Source: Sedimentisphaerales bacterium (GTDB taxonomy: Bacteria > Planctomycetota > Phycisphaerae > Sedimentisphaerales > SG8-4). From it: 5,180 bases of DNA. Shown one piece after another: positions 1 through 5,180 of the stretch. Within the stretch, counting starts at the first letter, position 1. Every line of letters begins with the position of its first letter. The position numbers and the translations under genes are program-made. The stretch covers positions 1-5,180 of the forward strand of contig JAFGCA010000536.1 in the NCBI GenBank assembly GCA_016932895.1, in the 5' to 3' direction. The notes under the pieces are model-generated. The model did no database searches. It was not told the DNA's origin and worked only from the letters and a program-made list of their open reading frames with translations.

Positions 1-480
1 GATCTGCTGGGCGGCGCCGTAGTGGCCGGTCAGAATGATGATGGCCCGGAATCCATCCCGGCGCATCTCGCGACAGAGCTGTTCGAGCCAGGGCCGCAAG
101 TGCGTGGAGAAGACGTCGTTTTCCGGGTCCATGATGAACGTGTGTGGCTGATTGAGCCCCCCGACGCCGCCGTACAACGTCGGCGCGACCACCCCGCCGC
201 TCCGCTGCGCGGCCCGCACACAGAGCGCGTGCGCCTTGACCGCATCCACGCCCACCACGTTGTGCACACCGTGCCATTCAATCGTGCCCAACGGCTGGAA
301 AATAGTCGGGCATGCCCCCTGGGCCTCGTCGATCTCCCTGGGGCGTAGATATTCGAGCCGCACCTCACGCCCGTCTTGCCCCTGCGCGTCGTTCTTCTCC
401 CGTCCCGCCGTTACCGAGCCAAGCAACGCCCCCGCCGCCGCCGTGCCCAAGAACTCTCGTCGCCCAAATCGATCCGCCAC
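1..480 (-). CDS. Tat-exported creatininase-family amidohydrolase, N-terminal 160 residues (partial)
   Basis: Read on the minus strand from GTG at 480-478, the frame stays open for 160 codons to the window edge, so the C-terminus is missing. Residues 4-21 form a twin-arginine signal (RFGRREFLGTAAAGALLG), suggesting Tat export as a folded, metal-loaded enzyme. The mature part matches the creatininase family (creatinine amidohydrolase type, PF02633). PLGTIEWHGVHNVVGVD (residues 63-79) corresponds to the family motif G-S/T-x-E-x-HG-x-H-x5-D, with Glu68, His70 and Asp79 as likely metal ligands. LTGHYG (150-155) corresponds to the conserved NGHGG segment. Family members of this kind are about 230-300 residues, so roughly half is present. 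The family includes creatininase and other cyclic-amide or formamide hydrolases; the substrate here cannot be told. The GTG start is supported by an AGGAG seven bases upstream and because it places the RR motif at residue 7. The gene is divergent from the PurF-like gene. Confidence 0.87.
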   Translation of the reverse strand, partial: MADRFGRREFLGTAAAGALLGSVTAGREKNDAQGQDGREVRLEYLRPREIDEAQGACPTIFQPLGTIEWHGVHNVVGVDAVKAHALCVRAAQRSGGVVAPTLYGGVGGLNQPHTFIMDPENDVFSTHLRPWLEQLCREMRRDGFRAIIILTGHYGAAQQI

Positions 481-487
481 AATATCT

Positions 488-492
488 CTCCT
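488..492 (-). promoter_or_regulatory. Ribosome binding site that fixes the GTG start of the creatininase-family gene
   Basis: The minus strand reads AGGAG, then seven bases (AGATATT), then GTG. No ATG in this frame gives the Tat signal at the N-terminus, so this site decides the start. Confidence 0.7.
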
Positions 493-551
493 TTCCTTCG
501 AGCCGGCCTCAAAAGGCCCGCATGACAACACGCTGCCAAAGATATCTTCAG

Positions 552-580
552 ATTGTAGCCCAAAGAACCGCCCGGGGAAA
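552..580 (-). promoter_or_regulatory. Candidate promoter of the creatininase-family gene
   Basis: On the minus strand a TACAAT (positions 557-552, five of six matches to the -10 consensus) lies 17 bases after a weak TTTCCC (580-575). It would start transcription near 545, leaving a leader of about 65 bases before the GTG. The -35 element is poor, so this rests mainly on the -10. Confidence 0.35.
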
Positions 581-611
581 GCGCGATAGAGCGGACGGTG
601 ACAGGAAGAGT

Positions 612-640
612 TTGAATTTGCCGCGCGACTATGGTACGCT
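612..640 (+). promoter_or_regulatory. Candidate extended -10 promoter of the PurF-like gene
   Basis: TTGAAT (612-617), a 17-base spacer and TACGCT (635-640), with TGG directly before the -10 (an extended -10 TGn). Transcription would start near 647, about 75 bases before the ATG. The arrangement and many bases recur in front of the ThuA gene (2614-2642), which raises confidence in both. Confidence 0.5.
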
Positions 641-720
641 GTAGTCGTTAGCAATAAACTCGGCTCGGTGATGAACTCCGGAGCCCCTCGCTTGCAAAGG
701 CAACAACAAGGAGACAGAGC

Positions 721-2223
721 ATGAGTGGCATCTTCGGTGTGGTGTCCCGGTCGAATTGTGCCGAGACCCTGTTCCACGGAACGGACTATCACTCGCATCT
801 GGGCACGGAGTACGGAGGCATGGCCGTCCTCGGGCAGGACTTTGCCCGCCAGATACACGACCTCAGCCAGAGCCAGTTCAAATCGAAGTTCTTCGAAGAC
901 TACGCTCGAATGAAGGGCAACAAAGGCATCGGCGTGGTCAGCGACCTTGATGAACAGCCGATCTATCTCAATTCGCGATTCGGCCCCTTCTGCCTGGCCA
1001 CCAACGGCTATATCGAAAATGCCGAAGAGCTGGCGGCCCAGTTGCTCAAGAAGGGCATCTCCTTCAGCGAAGTCAGCCGCAGGGCCGTCAACACCACGGA
1101 GTTGGTCGCCAAGCTCATCAGCCAGGGAACCGACCTGGTGAACGGGATCGAGAAGATGTTCGAGGCCATCGAAGGCTCGTGCTCACTGCTCCTGCTCAAC
1201 CGGACCGGGATCTACGCCGCCCGGGACCGGTTCGGGTATACGCCCCTGATTGTCGGGCAAAACCGGGACGGCTGGGCTGTGACCACGGAGACCTGCGCCT
1301 TTCGGAATCTCGGATTTGAGACGGTCAAACACATCGCCCCCGGCGAAGTCACCCTGCTCAACGAGGACGGAATCGTACAACGTCGACCGGGCCGGTCGAG
1401 AGCACAGCAAATCTGTGCGTTCCTGTGGATATACACCGGCTTTCCCGCTTCCAGCTACAACGGGATCAACGTGGAAATCGTCAGGGAACGAAGCGGACGC
1501 TGTCTCGCCCGGCATGACACGGACATCGAGGTGGACCTGGTCTCGGGCGTGCCCGACTCGGGATTCGCTCACGGGCTGGGGTACGCCATGGAATCGGGCA
1601 AGCCGTTCCGTCGTCCGCTGGTCAAATACACGCCCGGGTACGGCCGAAGCTACACTCCCCCCTCGCAACACACCCGCGACCTGATCGCCAAAATGAAGCT
1701 CATCCCCATCAAGGACGTCATCAACGGCAACAGCATCGTGATCTGCGAAGATTCCATTGTCAGAGGGACGCAGCTCAAGAACTTCACCATCAACAAGCTG
1801 TGGGACTGTGGGGCGAAAGAGATCCACGTACGACCGGCGTGCCCTCCCCTGATGTTCCCCTGCGTGTTCAACCTGTCCACGCGATCCATTCAGGAACTGG
1901 CCGCCCGCAAGGCGATTCGCGACATCGAGGGCCACGACCTCGCCGACGTTTCGGAGTACATCGACCACCACTCGGACAAATACAAAAAGATGGTGGACTG
2001 GATCGCGCGGGACCTGGGCGTCACGACGTTGCGTTACCAGACCGTGGACGATATGGTCGAAGCGATCGGGCAACCGCGCGAGCAACTTTGCCTCTACTGC
2101 TGGACAGGCGAGTGCCCCAAGGCCGCCTGCCCGAAGGGCACTATCGACATTGTGGCCGCGGGCAAGCCTGGCGGGCGAAAGAAACGGGCCGAAGACGCCG
2201 CCGACCAACAGAAGCTCTGGTAA
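721..2223 (+). CDS. PurF-like amidophosphoribosyltransferase paralogue lacking the N-terminal Cys nucleophile
   Basis: A complete 500-residue cytoplasmic protein with an Ntn glutamine-amidotransferase domain (about 1-225) and a PRPP phosphoribosyltransferase domain (about 260-400). PurF normally makes 5-phosphoribosylamine from PRPP and glutamine, the first committed step of purine synthesis. The PRPP loop is clear (ICEDSIVRGT, 341-350), as is the flexible-loop segment GRSYTPPSQ (308-316). Cys232, Cys381, Cys457 and Cys460 line up with the four [4Fe-4S] ligands of Bacillus subtilis PurF; Cys465 and Cys470 are extra. The protein begins Met-Ser-Gly, not Met-Cys-Gly, so the glutaminase nucleophile is Ser2. 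The GHxRY glutamine-binding motif is replaced by IGVVSDLDEQP (70-80), although NG (95-96) and the RD of 168-169 remain. It may be ammonia-dependent, structural, or have another reaction. I recall similar proteins with a non-Cys second residue in Bacteroidetes annotated as PurF. Length is near normal (about 470-505), with a charged tail after 475. AAGGAG at 708-713, seven bases before the ATG, supports the start. Confidence 0.9.
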   Translation: MSGIFGVVSRSNCAETLFHGTDYHSHLGTEYGGMAVLGQDFARQIHDLSQSQFKSKFFEDYARMKGNKGIGVVSDLDEQPIYLNSRFGPFCLATNGYIENAEELAAQLLKKGISFSEVSRRAVNTTELVAKLISQGTDLVNGIEKMFEAIEGSCSLLLLNRTGIYAARDRFGYTPLIVGQNRDGWAVTTETCAFRNLGFETVKHIAPGEVTLLNEDGIVQRRPGRSRAQQICAFLWIYTGFPASSYNGINVEIVRERSGRCLARHDTDIEVDLVSGVPDSGFAHGLGYAMESGKPFRRPLVKYTPGYGRSYTPPSQHTRDLIAKMKLIPIKDVINGNSIVICEDSIVRGTQLKNFTINKLWDCGAKEIHVRPACPPLMFPCVFNLSTRSIQELAARKAIRDIEGHDLADVSEYIDHHSDKYKKMVDWIARDLGVTTLRYQTVDDMVEAIGQPREQLCLYCWTGECPKAACPKGTIDIVAAGKPGGRKKRAEDAADQQKLW

Positions 2224-2268
2224 TCCCGACCGGACTGGAACACGGGCTCGGCTTCCACGCACGCACCG

Positions 2269-2466
2269 GATGGCGGGCCGGATCACATGCAGAAAACCGG
2301 CTCGCTCGGCTCGATCGACCCCTACAATCCGTTCCTGGGCATGTGGACCGCCATCACCCACCGGGCGAAATGGTACGATGGGCCGCTCCACCCCCAAGAA
2401 GGCCTCAGCCACGAGCAGGCGATTCGCTTCTATACCATCAGGCAAACGCAAGTCCTGAGAACGTAA
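2269..2466 (+). pseudogene. Relic of a YtcJ-type amidohydrolase (amidohydrolase family 3), internal C-terminal fragment
   Basis: In the frame of the PurF-like stop codon, about 57 codons read like the end of the amidohydrolase family 3 barrel. The segment runs from DGGPDHM (from 2269), resembling the GGSDHM active-site segment, through DPYNPFLGMWTAITHR to LSHEQAIRFYTI (ending 2439). The match then stops: eight unrelated residues and TAA at 2464-2466 follow, where the family would continue with about 90 more residues. Nothing of the roughly 400 upstream residues is seen, because the PurF-like gene lies directly before it. The ATG at 2287 has no ribosome binding site. I read this as a leftover of a deleted metal-dependent hydrolase, not a working small gene. 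The family match is from memory of conserved motifs and was not searched. Confidence 0.65.
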
Positions 2467-2472
2467 GTGCTT

Positions 2473-2493
2473 TGCATATGGACATATAATGCA
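2473..2493. other. AT-rich near-palindrome between the relic and the repeat
   Basis: TGCATAT (2473-2479) is mirrored by ATAT-AA-TGCA (2484-2493) with a two-base interruption, in otherwise GC-rich DNA. It contains a perfect TATAAT (2485-2490), but no -35-like hexamer sits 15-19 bases upstream. It could be a protein-binding site or chance. Confidence 0.2.
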
Positions 2494-2527
2494 GATTCGG
2501 AAAAGTCCTTGGGCGTTTGTCATGCTG

Positions 2528-2597
2528 AGCCGCAGGCGAAGGATCCGGGCTGCGGGGTTGAAATACTGCCCGCTCGAAGGCCAGATCGCCTGCGGCT
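2528..2597. repeat. 70-base palindromic element (REP/MITE-like), with TCATGCTGAGC edge motif
   Basis: AGCCGCAGGCGA (2528-2539) is the exact reverse complement of TCGCCTGCGGCT (2586-2597), giving a 12-base-pair stem with a 46-base loop. Inside the loop GCGGG (2552-2556) can pair with CCCGC (2569-2573). The left edge, GTCATGCTGAGC then GCGAAGGATC (from 2520), resembles the TCATTCTGAGCG...GCGAAGAATCT sequence that I recall as dispersed in intergenic regions of many bacterial genomes. No T-run follows either arm, so it does not look like an intrinsic terminator. Only one copy is in the window, so its being a dispersed repeat is inferred. Confidence 0.6.
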
Positions 2598-2613
2598 TTC
2601 ACCCGGGAAGCAT

Positions 2614-2642
2614 TTGTATTGTGCCGGCGGCTTTGGTACCCT
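2614..2642 (+). promoter_or_regulatory. Candidate extended -10 promoter of the ThuA-ThuA-phosphatase gene
   Basis: TTGTAT (2614-2619), a 17-base spacer and TACCCT (2637-2642), with TGG immediately before the -10. Transcription would start near 2649, about 57 bases before the ATG at 2706. Aligned without gaps to 611-640, the 30 bases from 2613 agree at about 21 positions, including TTTG, ATT, CT and TGGTAC. Confidence 0.5.
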
Positions 2643-2693
2643 ACGCTCCTAAGAAACGTGTTGATTCGATCCATGAGCGTTGCCAACTGTAAG

Positions 2694-2698
2694 AAGGA
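2694..2698 (+). promoter_or_regulatory. Ribosome binding site that fixes the start of the ThuA-ThuA-phosphatase gene
   Basis: AAGGA lies seven bases before ATG 2706. An in-frame ATG at 2673 would add 11 residues ahead of the signal sequence but has no such site, so 2706 is preferred. Confidence 0.65.
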
Positions 2699-2705
2699 AA
2701 CCAGC

Positions 2706-5180
2706 ATGAATCAAAGAATCAGGACCATCTCGTGGCAGACAGCGATCCTGTGTGCGGCGGTGTTCGCCCTGAGCACGTGCACCGTATCCCCCGAAACGGA
2801 AACCCGCAAGGTGGTGATTGTCACCGGCATCGACTACCCGGGACACAAATGGCAGGAGACCGCGCCGGCGCTGGCCCGCGTGCTGCGCGCCGACGCCCGA
2901 CTCAAAGTCGACGTGGTCGAGACGCCCAGCTTCCTGGCCTCGCCCAAGCTGCATGAATACGACACCTGCGTGCTGCATTTCATGAACTGGGAAAGCCCCG
3001 ATCCGGGCCCGAACGCCCGCGAGAACCTCGTTCGCTTCGTGTGCGAGGGCGGAGGCCTGGTGCCCATACATTTCGCCTGCGGGGCGTTCCAGGGCTGGGA
3101 CGAGTTTGTCAAGCTGGCCGGACGGGCCTACGACCCCAAAATGAGAGGCCACGACCCCCGCGGTCCGTTTCAGGTCACCATGACGGAGGTGGACCATCCC
3201 ATCACGGCCGGGCTGACCGCCTTCGAGACCGACGACGAGCTGTACACCTGCCTGGCGGGCGATACGCCCATCACCGTCCTGGCCCATTCCAAGTCCAAGG
3301 TTGACGGCAAGAACTACGCCATGGCGTTCATCCTGAACTACGGCCAGGGACGCGTCTTCCACAGTCCTCTGGGCCACGACGTCGGGGCGATTGTCAACCC
3401 GGCGGTCGCCGAGTTGCTGCGACGCGGCTGCGCCTGGAGCGCCGGATTGCCGCCTGTAGCCCCGGCGCCACAACCGCGTCCCAGGAAAATCGCGTTCATC
3501 GCGGGCACGCCCAGTCACGGCGAGGGCTGTCACGAATGGGACAAAGACGCACAGTTCCTCCAACAGTGCCTCGAGCAGGCCGCGAACGTCGAGCCGGTGC
3601 AGATTGATATTCACTACAACGGCTGGCCCGCAGACCCCGCGTCCCTGGACGACGCCGACGCGGTCATCTTCCTGGCGGACGGGCGCGAACATCACCCGCT
3701 CGCCCAGCCCGGCCGGATCGAGAAAATCCGCGCGCTGGCCGAGCGAGGAACGGGACTGGCCTTCCTTCACTACTGCGTGGACCCGCCCGAGGGAGCGCAG
3801 GAGGATTTCCTGAACTGGATCGGGGGTTGCTACGATCCCAACCGCTCGCAGAATCCGATCAACGTGGTGCAGACCGCTCCCGTGCAAACCGGCCATCCGA
3901 TCAGCCGGGGTTGCAGGGGATACGTCGCCGAGGACGAATGGTACTTCGACTTCGGCTTCTGTCCCGACAAACAACGCGTCACTCCCGTCATGACCGGAAA
4001 ACTCCCCCCGCGCGACCCGCAGGACAAGGTCCTGGCCTGGGCCTGCACGCGGACGGACGGAGGACGCGGCTTCGGCTTCGCCGGCGGTCACTACCGCAAA
4101 AACTGGCACATGGAGCCGTTCCGCAAGCTGGTCTTGAACGCGATTCTGTGGGTGGCGAAAGCCGAAGTCCCCGAGGAGGGAGTCGCCTCCATGCAGCCCT
4201 GGCGGTTCGTGAGCATTCCGGATTTTGTGAACGTGGACCTGACGTATCCCCAGCCTGGATGGGAAGAGACGCTGGACTACGTGCTCAAGGCGGTCAAGGC
4301 GGAAAACCCGGAGTTCGTCCTGGTCGCGGGCGATCTGGTCATGGGCCGCTGGCCGGATAAGGAGAGCATCGAGAAATACGCGGCCACCTATTACCCCGCC
4401 TGGATCAAACGGATGCAGGACCACGGGCTGACCTTCTACACCGCCATCGGCGACCACGATATCGGCGACAATCCCTGGCCCGATGATAAGGCCAAGCTGG
4501 TCCGCACCTTCAAGAGGCAATTCCAGAAGTATCTCAAGATGCCATTGAACGGCCCGCTCCGCATGAAGGGCACGGCCTTCTGGCTCGTTCACGAAAACGC
4601 GTTGTTCGTCGCGCTCGACGTCTTCGAGAAAGGCGAGGGCCCCCAGGGCGGCATCGTCCCGAAAGTCACGGGCGAGCAGCTCGAATGGCTCCGGCAGACC
4701 CTCGCCGACAACCCGGGCGTCGAGCACGTCGTCGTCATGGGCCATACGCCGATCCTCGGGCCCGTCGCTAAAGAAAGCTCCAGTGGACTGATGTTAGAAG
4801 GCGGCGCCGAATCGCCGCTCTGGCAGACGCTGAAAGAACACCACGTGGATGTATACCTGTGCGGCGAAGTTCACGCCATCACCTGCACCAAAGCCGACGG
4901 CGTGCTGCAGATCGCTCACGGTGGCCTCTTCGGCTACAACCCCAAAGTCAACTATCTCGTGGCCACGGTATGGCCCGATCAAATCGAGCTGGAGCTCAAG
5001 GAAATCGCCATCGTCAATGAAGGGGACCGCCTCTGGCAGGAAGGCCGGAACCGCCCCCACGAGCGCGTCACCATCACCGACGAGACAAAACGCGCGGGCT
5101 TTGCCACCGTCGGAACTGCCATCCTTCGTGCACAGGACGGGGGCCAAACCATCGAACATGCAACCGGCCGCTTCGAGCCC
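2706..5180 (+). CDS. Exported ThuA-ThuA-metallophosphatase multidomain protein (C-terminus beyond window)
   Basis: An uninterrupted frame of 825 codons open at the right edge. Residues 1-25 look like a Sec signal with a weak lipobox (LSTC, Cys25; Thr at -1 is atypical), so it may be a lipoprotein. A first ThuA-like domain (about 35-245, PF06283 type) shows HFACGAF (122-128), DHPITAGL (163-170), DDELY (176-180) and GQGRVFHSPLGHD (213-225). A second, more divergent one (about 261-485) shows IAGTPSHG (265-272), AEDEWY (408-413), RGFGFAGGHYRKNW (454-467) and LNAILW (477-482). A calcineurin-like phosphoesterase domain (about 500-770) follows: IPDFVNVD (504-511), AGDLVMGRW (541-549), IGDHDIGDNPWP (581-592), MGHTP (678-682) and CGEVHA (719-724). 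Metal motifs differ from canonical DxH, GNHD and GHxH, having DFV, GDHD and GEVH. ThuA proteins are linked to sugar use or breakdown, and the phosphatase domain suggests a periplasmic phosphoester hydrolase; the substrate is unknown. Confidence 0.85.
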   Translation, partial: MNQRIRTISWQTAILCAAVFALSTCTVSPETETRKVVIVTGIDYPGHKWQETAPALARVLRADARLKVDVVETPSFLASPKLHEYDTCVLHFMNWESPDPGPNARENLVRFVCEGGGLVPIHFACGAFQGWDEFVKLAGRAYDPKMRGHDPRGPFQVTMTEVDHPITAGLTAFETDDELYTCLAGDTPITVLAHSKSKVDGKNYAMAFILNYGQGRVFHSPLGHDVGAIVNPAVAELLRRGCAWSAGLPPVAPAPQPRPRKIAFIAGTPSHGEGCHEWDKDAQFLQQCLEQAANVEPVQIDIHYNGWPADPASLDDADAVIFLADGREHHPLAQPGRIEKIRALAERGTGLAFLHYCVDPPEGAQEDFLNWIGGCYDPNRSQNPINVVQTAPVQTGHPISRGCRGYVAEDEWYFDFGFCPDKQRVTPVMTGKLPPRDPQDKVLAWACTRTDGGRGFGFAGGHYRKNWHMEPFRKLVLNAILWVAKAEVPEEGVASMQPWRFVSIPDFVNVDLTYPQPGWEETLDYVLKAVKAENPEFVLVAGDLVMGRWPDKESIEKYAATYYPAWIKRMQDHGLTFYTAIGDHDIGDNPWPDDKAKLVRTFKRQFQKYLKMPLNGPLRMKGTAFWLVHENALFVALDVFEKGEGPQGGIVPKVTGEQLEWLRQTLADNPGVEHVVVMGHTPILGPVAKESSSGLMLEGGAESPLWQTLKEHHVDVYLCGEVHAITCTKADGVLQIAHGGLFGYNPKVNYLVATVWPDQIELELKEIAIVNEGDRLWQEGRNRPHERVTITDETKRAGFATVGTAILRAQDGGQTIEHATGRFEP

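Noticed and set aside
30..368. 112-codon minus-strand frame and overlapping plus-strand frames at 22-348 and 152-589
   Set aside because: They are shadows of the creatininase-family gene, which uses a different minus-strand frame with a GTG start and recognisable motifs.
2224..2290. Terminator just after the PurF-like gene
   Set aside because: Only four-base CCGG self-complementarity at 2266-2281 and no T-run.
2287..2466. A functional 59-residue small protein starting at ATG 2287
   Set aside because: There is no ribosome binding site, and its sequence looks like an internal piece of a much larger amidohydrolase.
2485..2490. Perfect TATAAT as a promoter
   Set aside because: No -35-like hexamer at 15-19 bases upstream and no extended TG; a better placed promoter lies at 2614-2642.
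1183..2523. 446-codon open frame on the minus strand
   Set aside because: It is antisense to the PurF-like gene and runs into the intergenic relic; the plus strand carries the PRPP and Fe-S motifs.
2528..2610. Palindrome as intrinsic terminator of the upstream gene
   Set aside because: The 46-base loop is long, no T-run follows, and it lies about 300 bases past the PurF-like stop codon.
2649..4745. 698-codon open frame on the minus strand
   Set aside because: It lies antisense to the ThuA-ThuA-phosphatase gene, whose protein has clear family motifs throughout; long antisense frames are expected in GC-rich coding DNA and this one shows no recognisable domain.

Overview
The window is GC-rich (about 60 percent by eye) and bacterial. 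The gene content suggests a Planctomycetota-type genome, perhaps Phycisphaerae-like: a twin-arginine-exported creatininase-family protein, a very long exported ThuA-ThuA-metallophosphatase protein, and an amidohydrolase relic. This assignment is inferred from protein style only; no rRNA or marker gene is present.

Layout. Positions 1-480 (minus strand) hold the first 160 codons of a Tat-signal creatininase-family hydrolase that runs off the left edge. It starts at a GTG with a good ribosome binding site. Positions 481-720 are a divergent intergenic region with one candidate promoter per direction. Positions 721-2223 (plus) hold an intact 500-residue PurF-like amidophosphoribosyltransferase. 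It keeps the PRPP loop and the four iron-sulfur cysteines of Bacillus-type PurF, but has Ser where the glutaminase nucleophile Cys should be. Positions 2224-2705 contain no intact gene. They hold a decayed fragment of a YtcJ-type amidohydrolase (about 2269-2439), an AT-rich patch, a 70-base palindromic element with perfect 12-base arms (2528-2597), and a promoter that resembles the one in front of the PurF-like gene. Positions 2706-5180 (plus) are one uninterrupted reading frame of 825 codons that leaves the right edge still open: signal sequence, two ThuA-like domains and a calcineurin-like metallophosphatase domain with altered metal motifs.

How the genes fit together. The three genes do not form an obvious operon: the first is divergent, and the other two each seem to have their own promoter. 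The creatininase-family protein and the ThuA/phosphatase protein are probably exported; the PurF-like protein is cytoplasmic. The PurF-like and ThuA genes may share a promoter class (TTTG-A/T-ATT, 17-base spacer, TGGTAC-C/G-CT), which hints at common regulation. No defence system, CRISPR array, transposase, tRNA or rRNA is visible. The most interesting item is the PurF paralogue that appears to have lost glutaminase chemistry while keeping its phosphoribosyl and Fe-S features.
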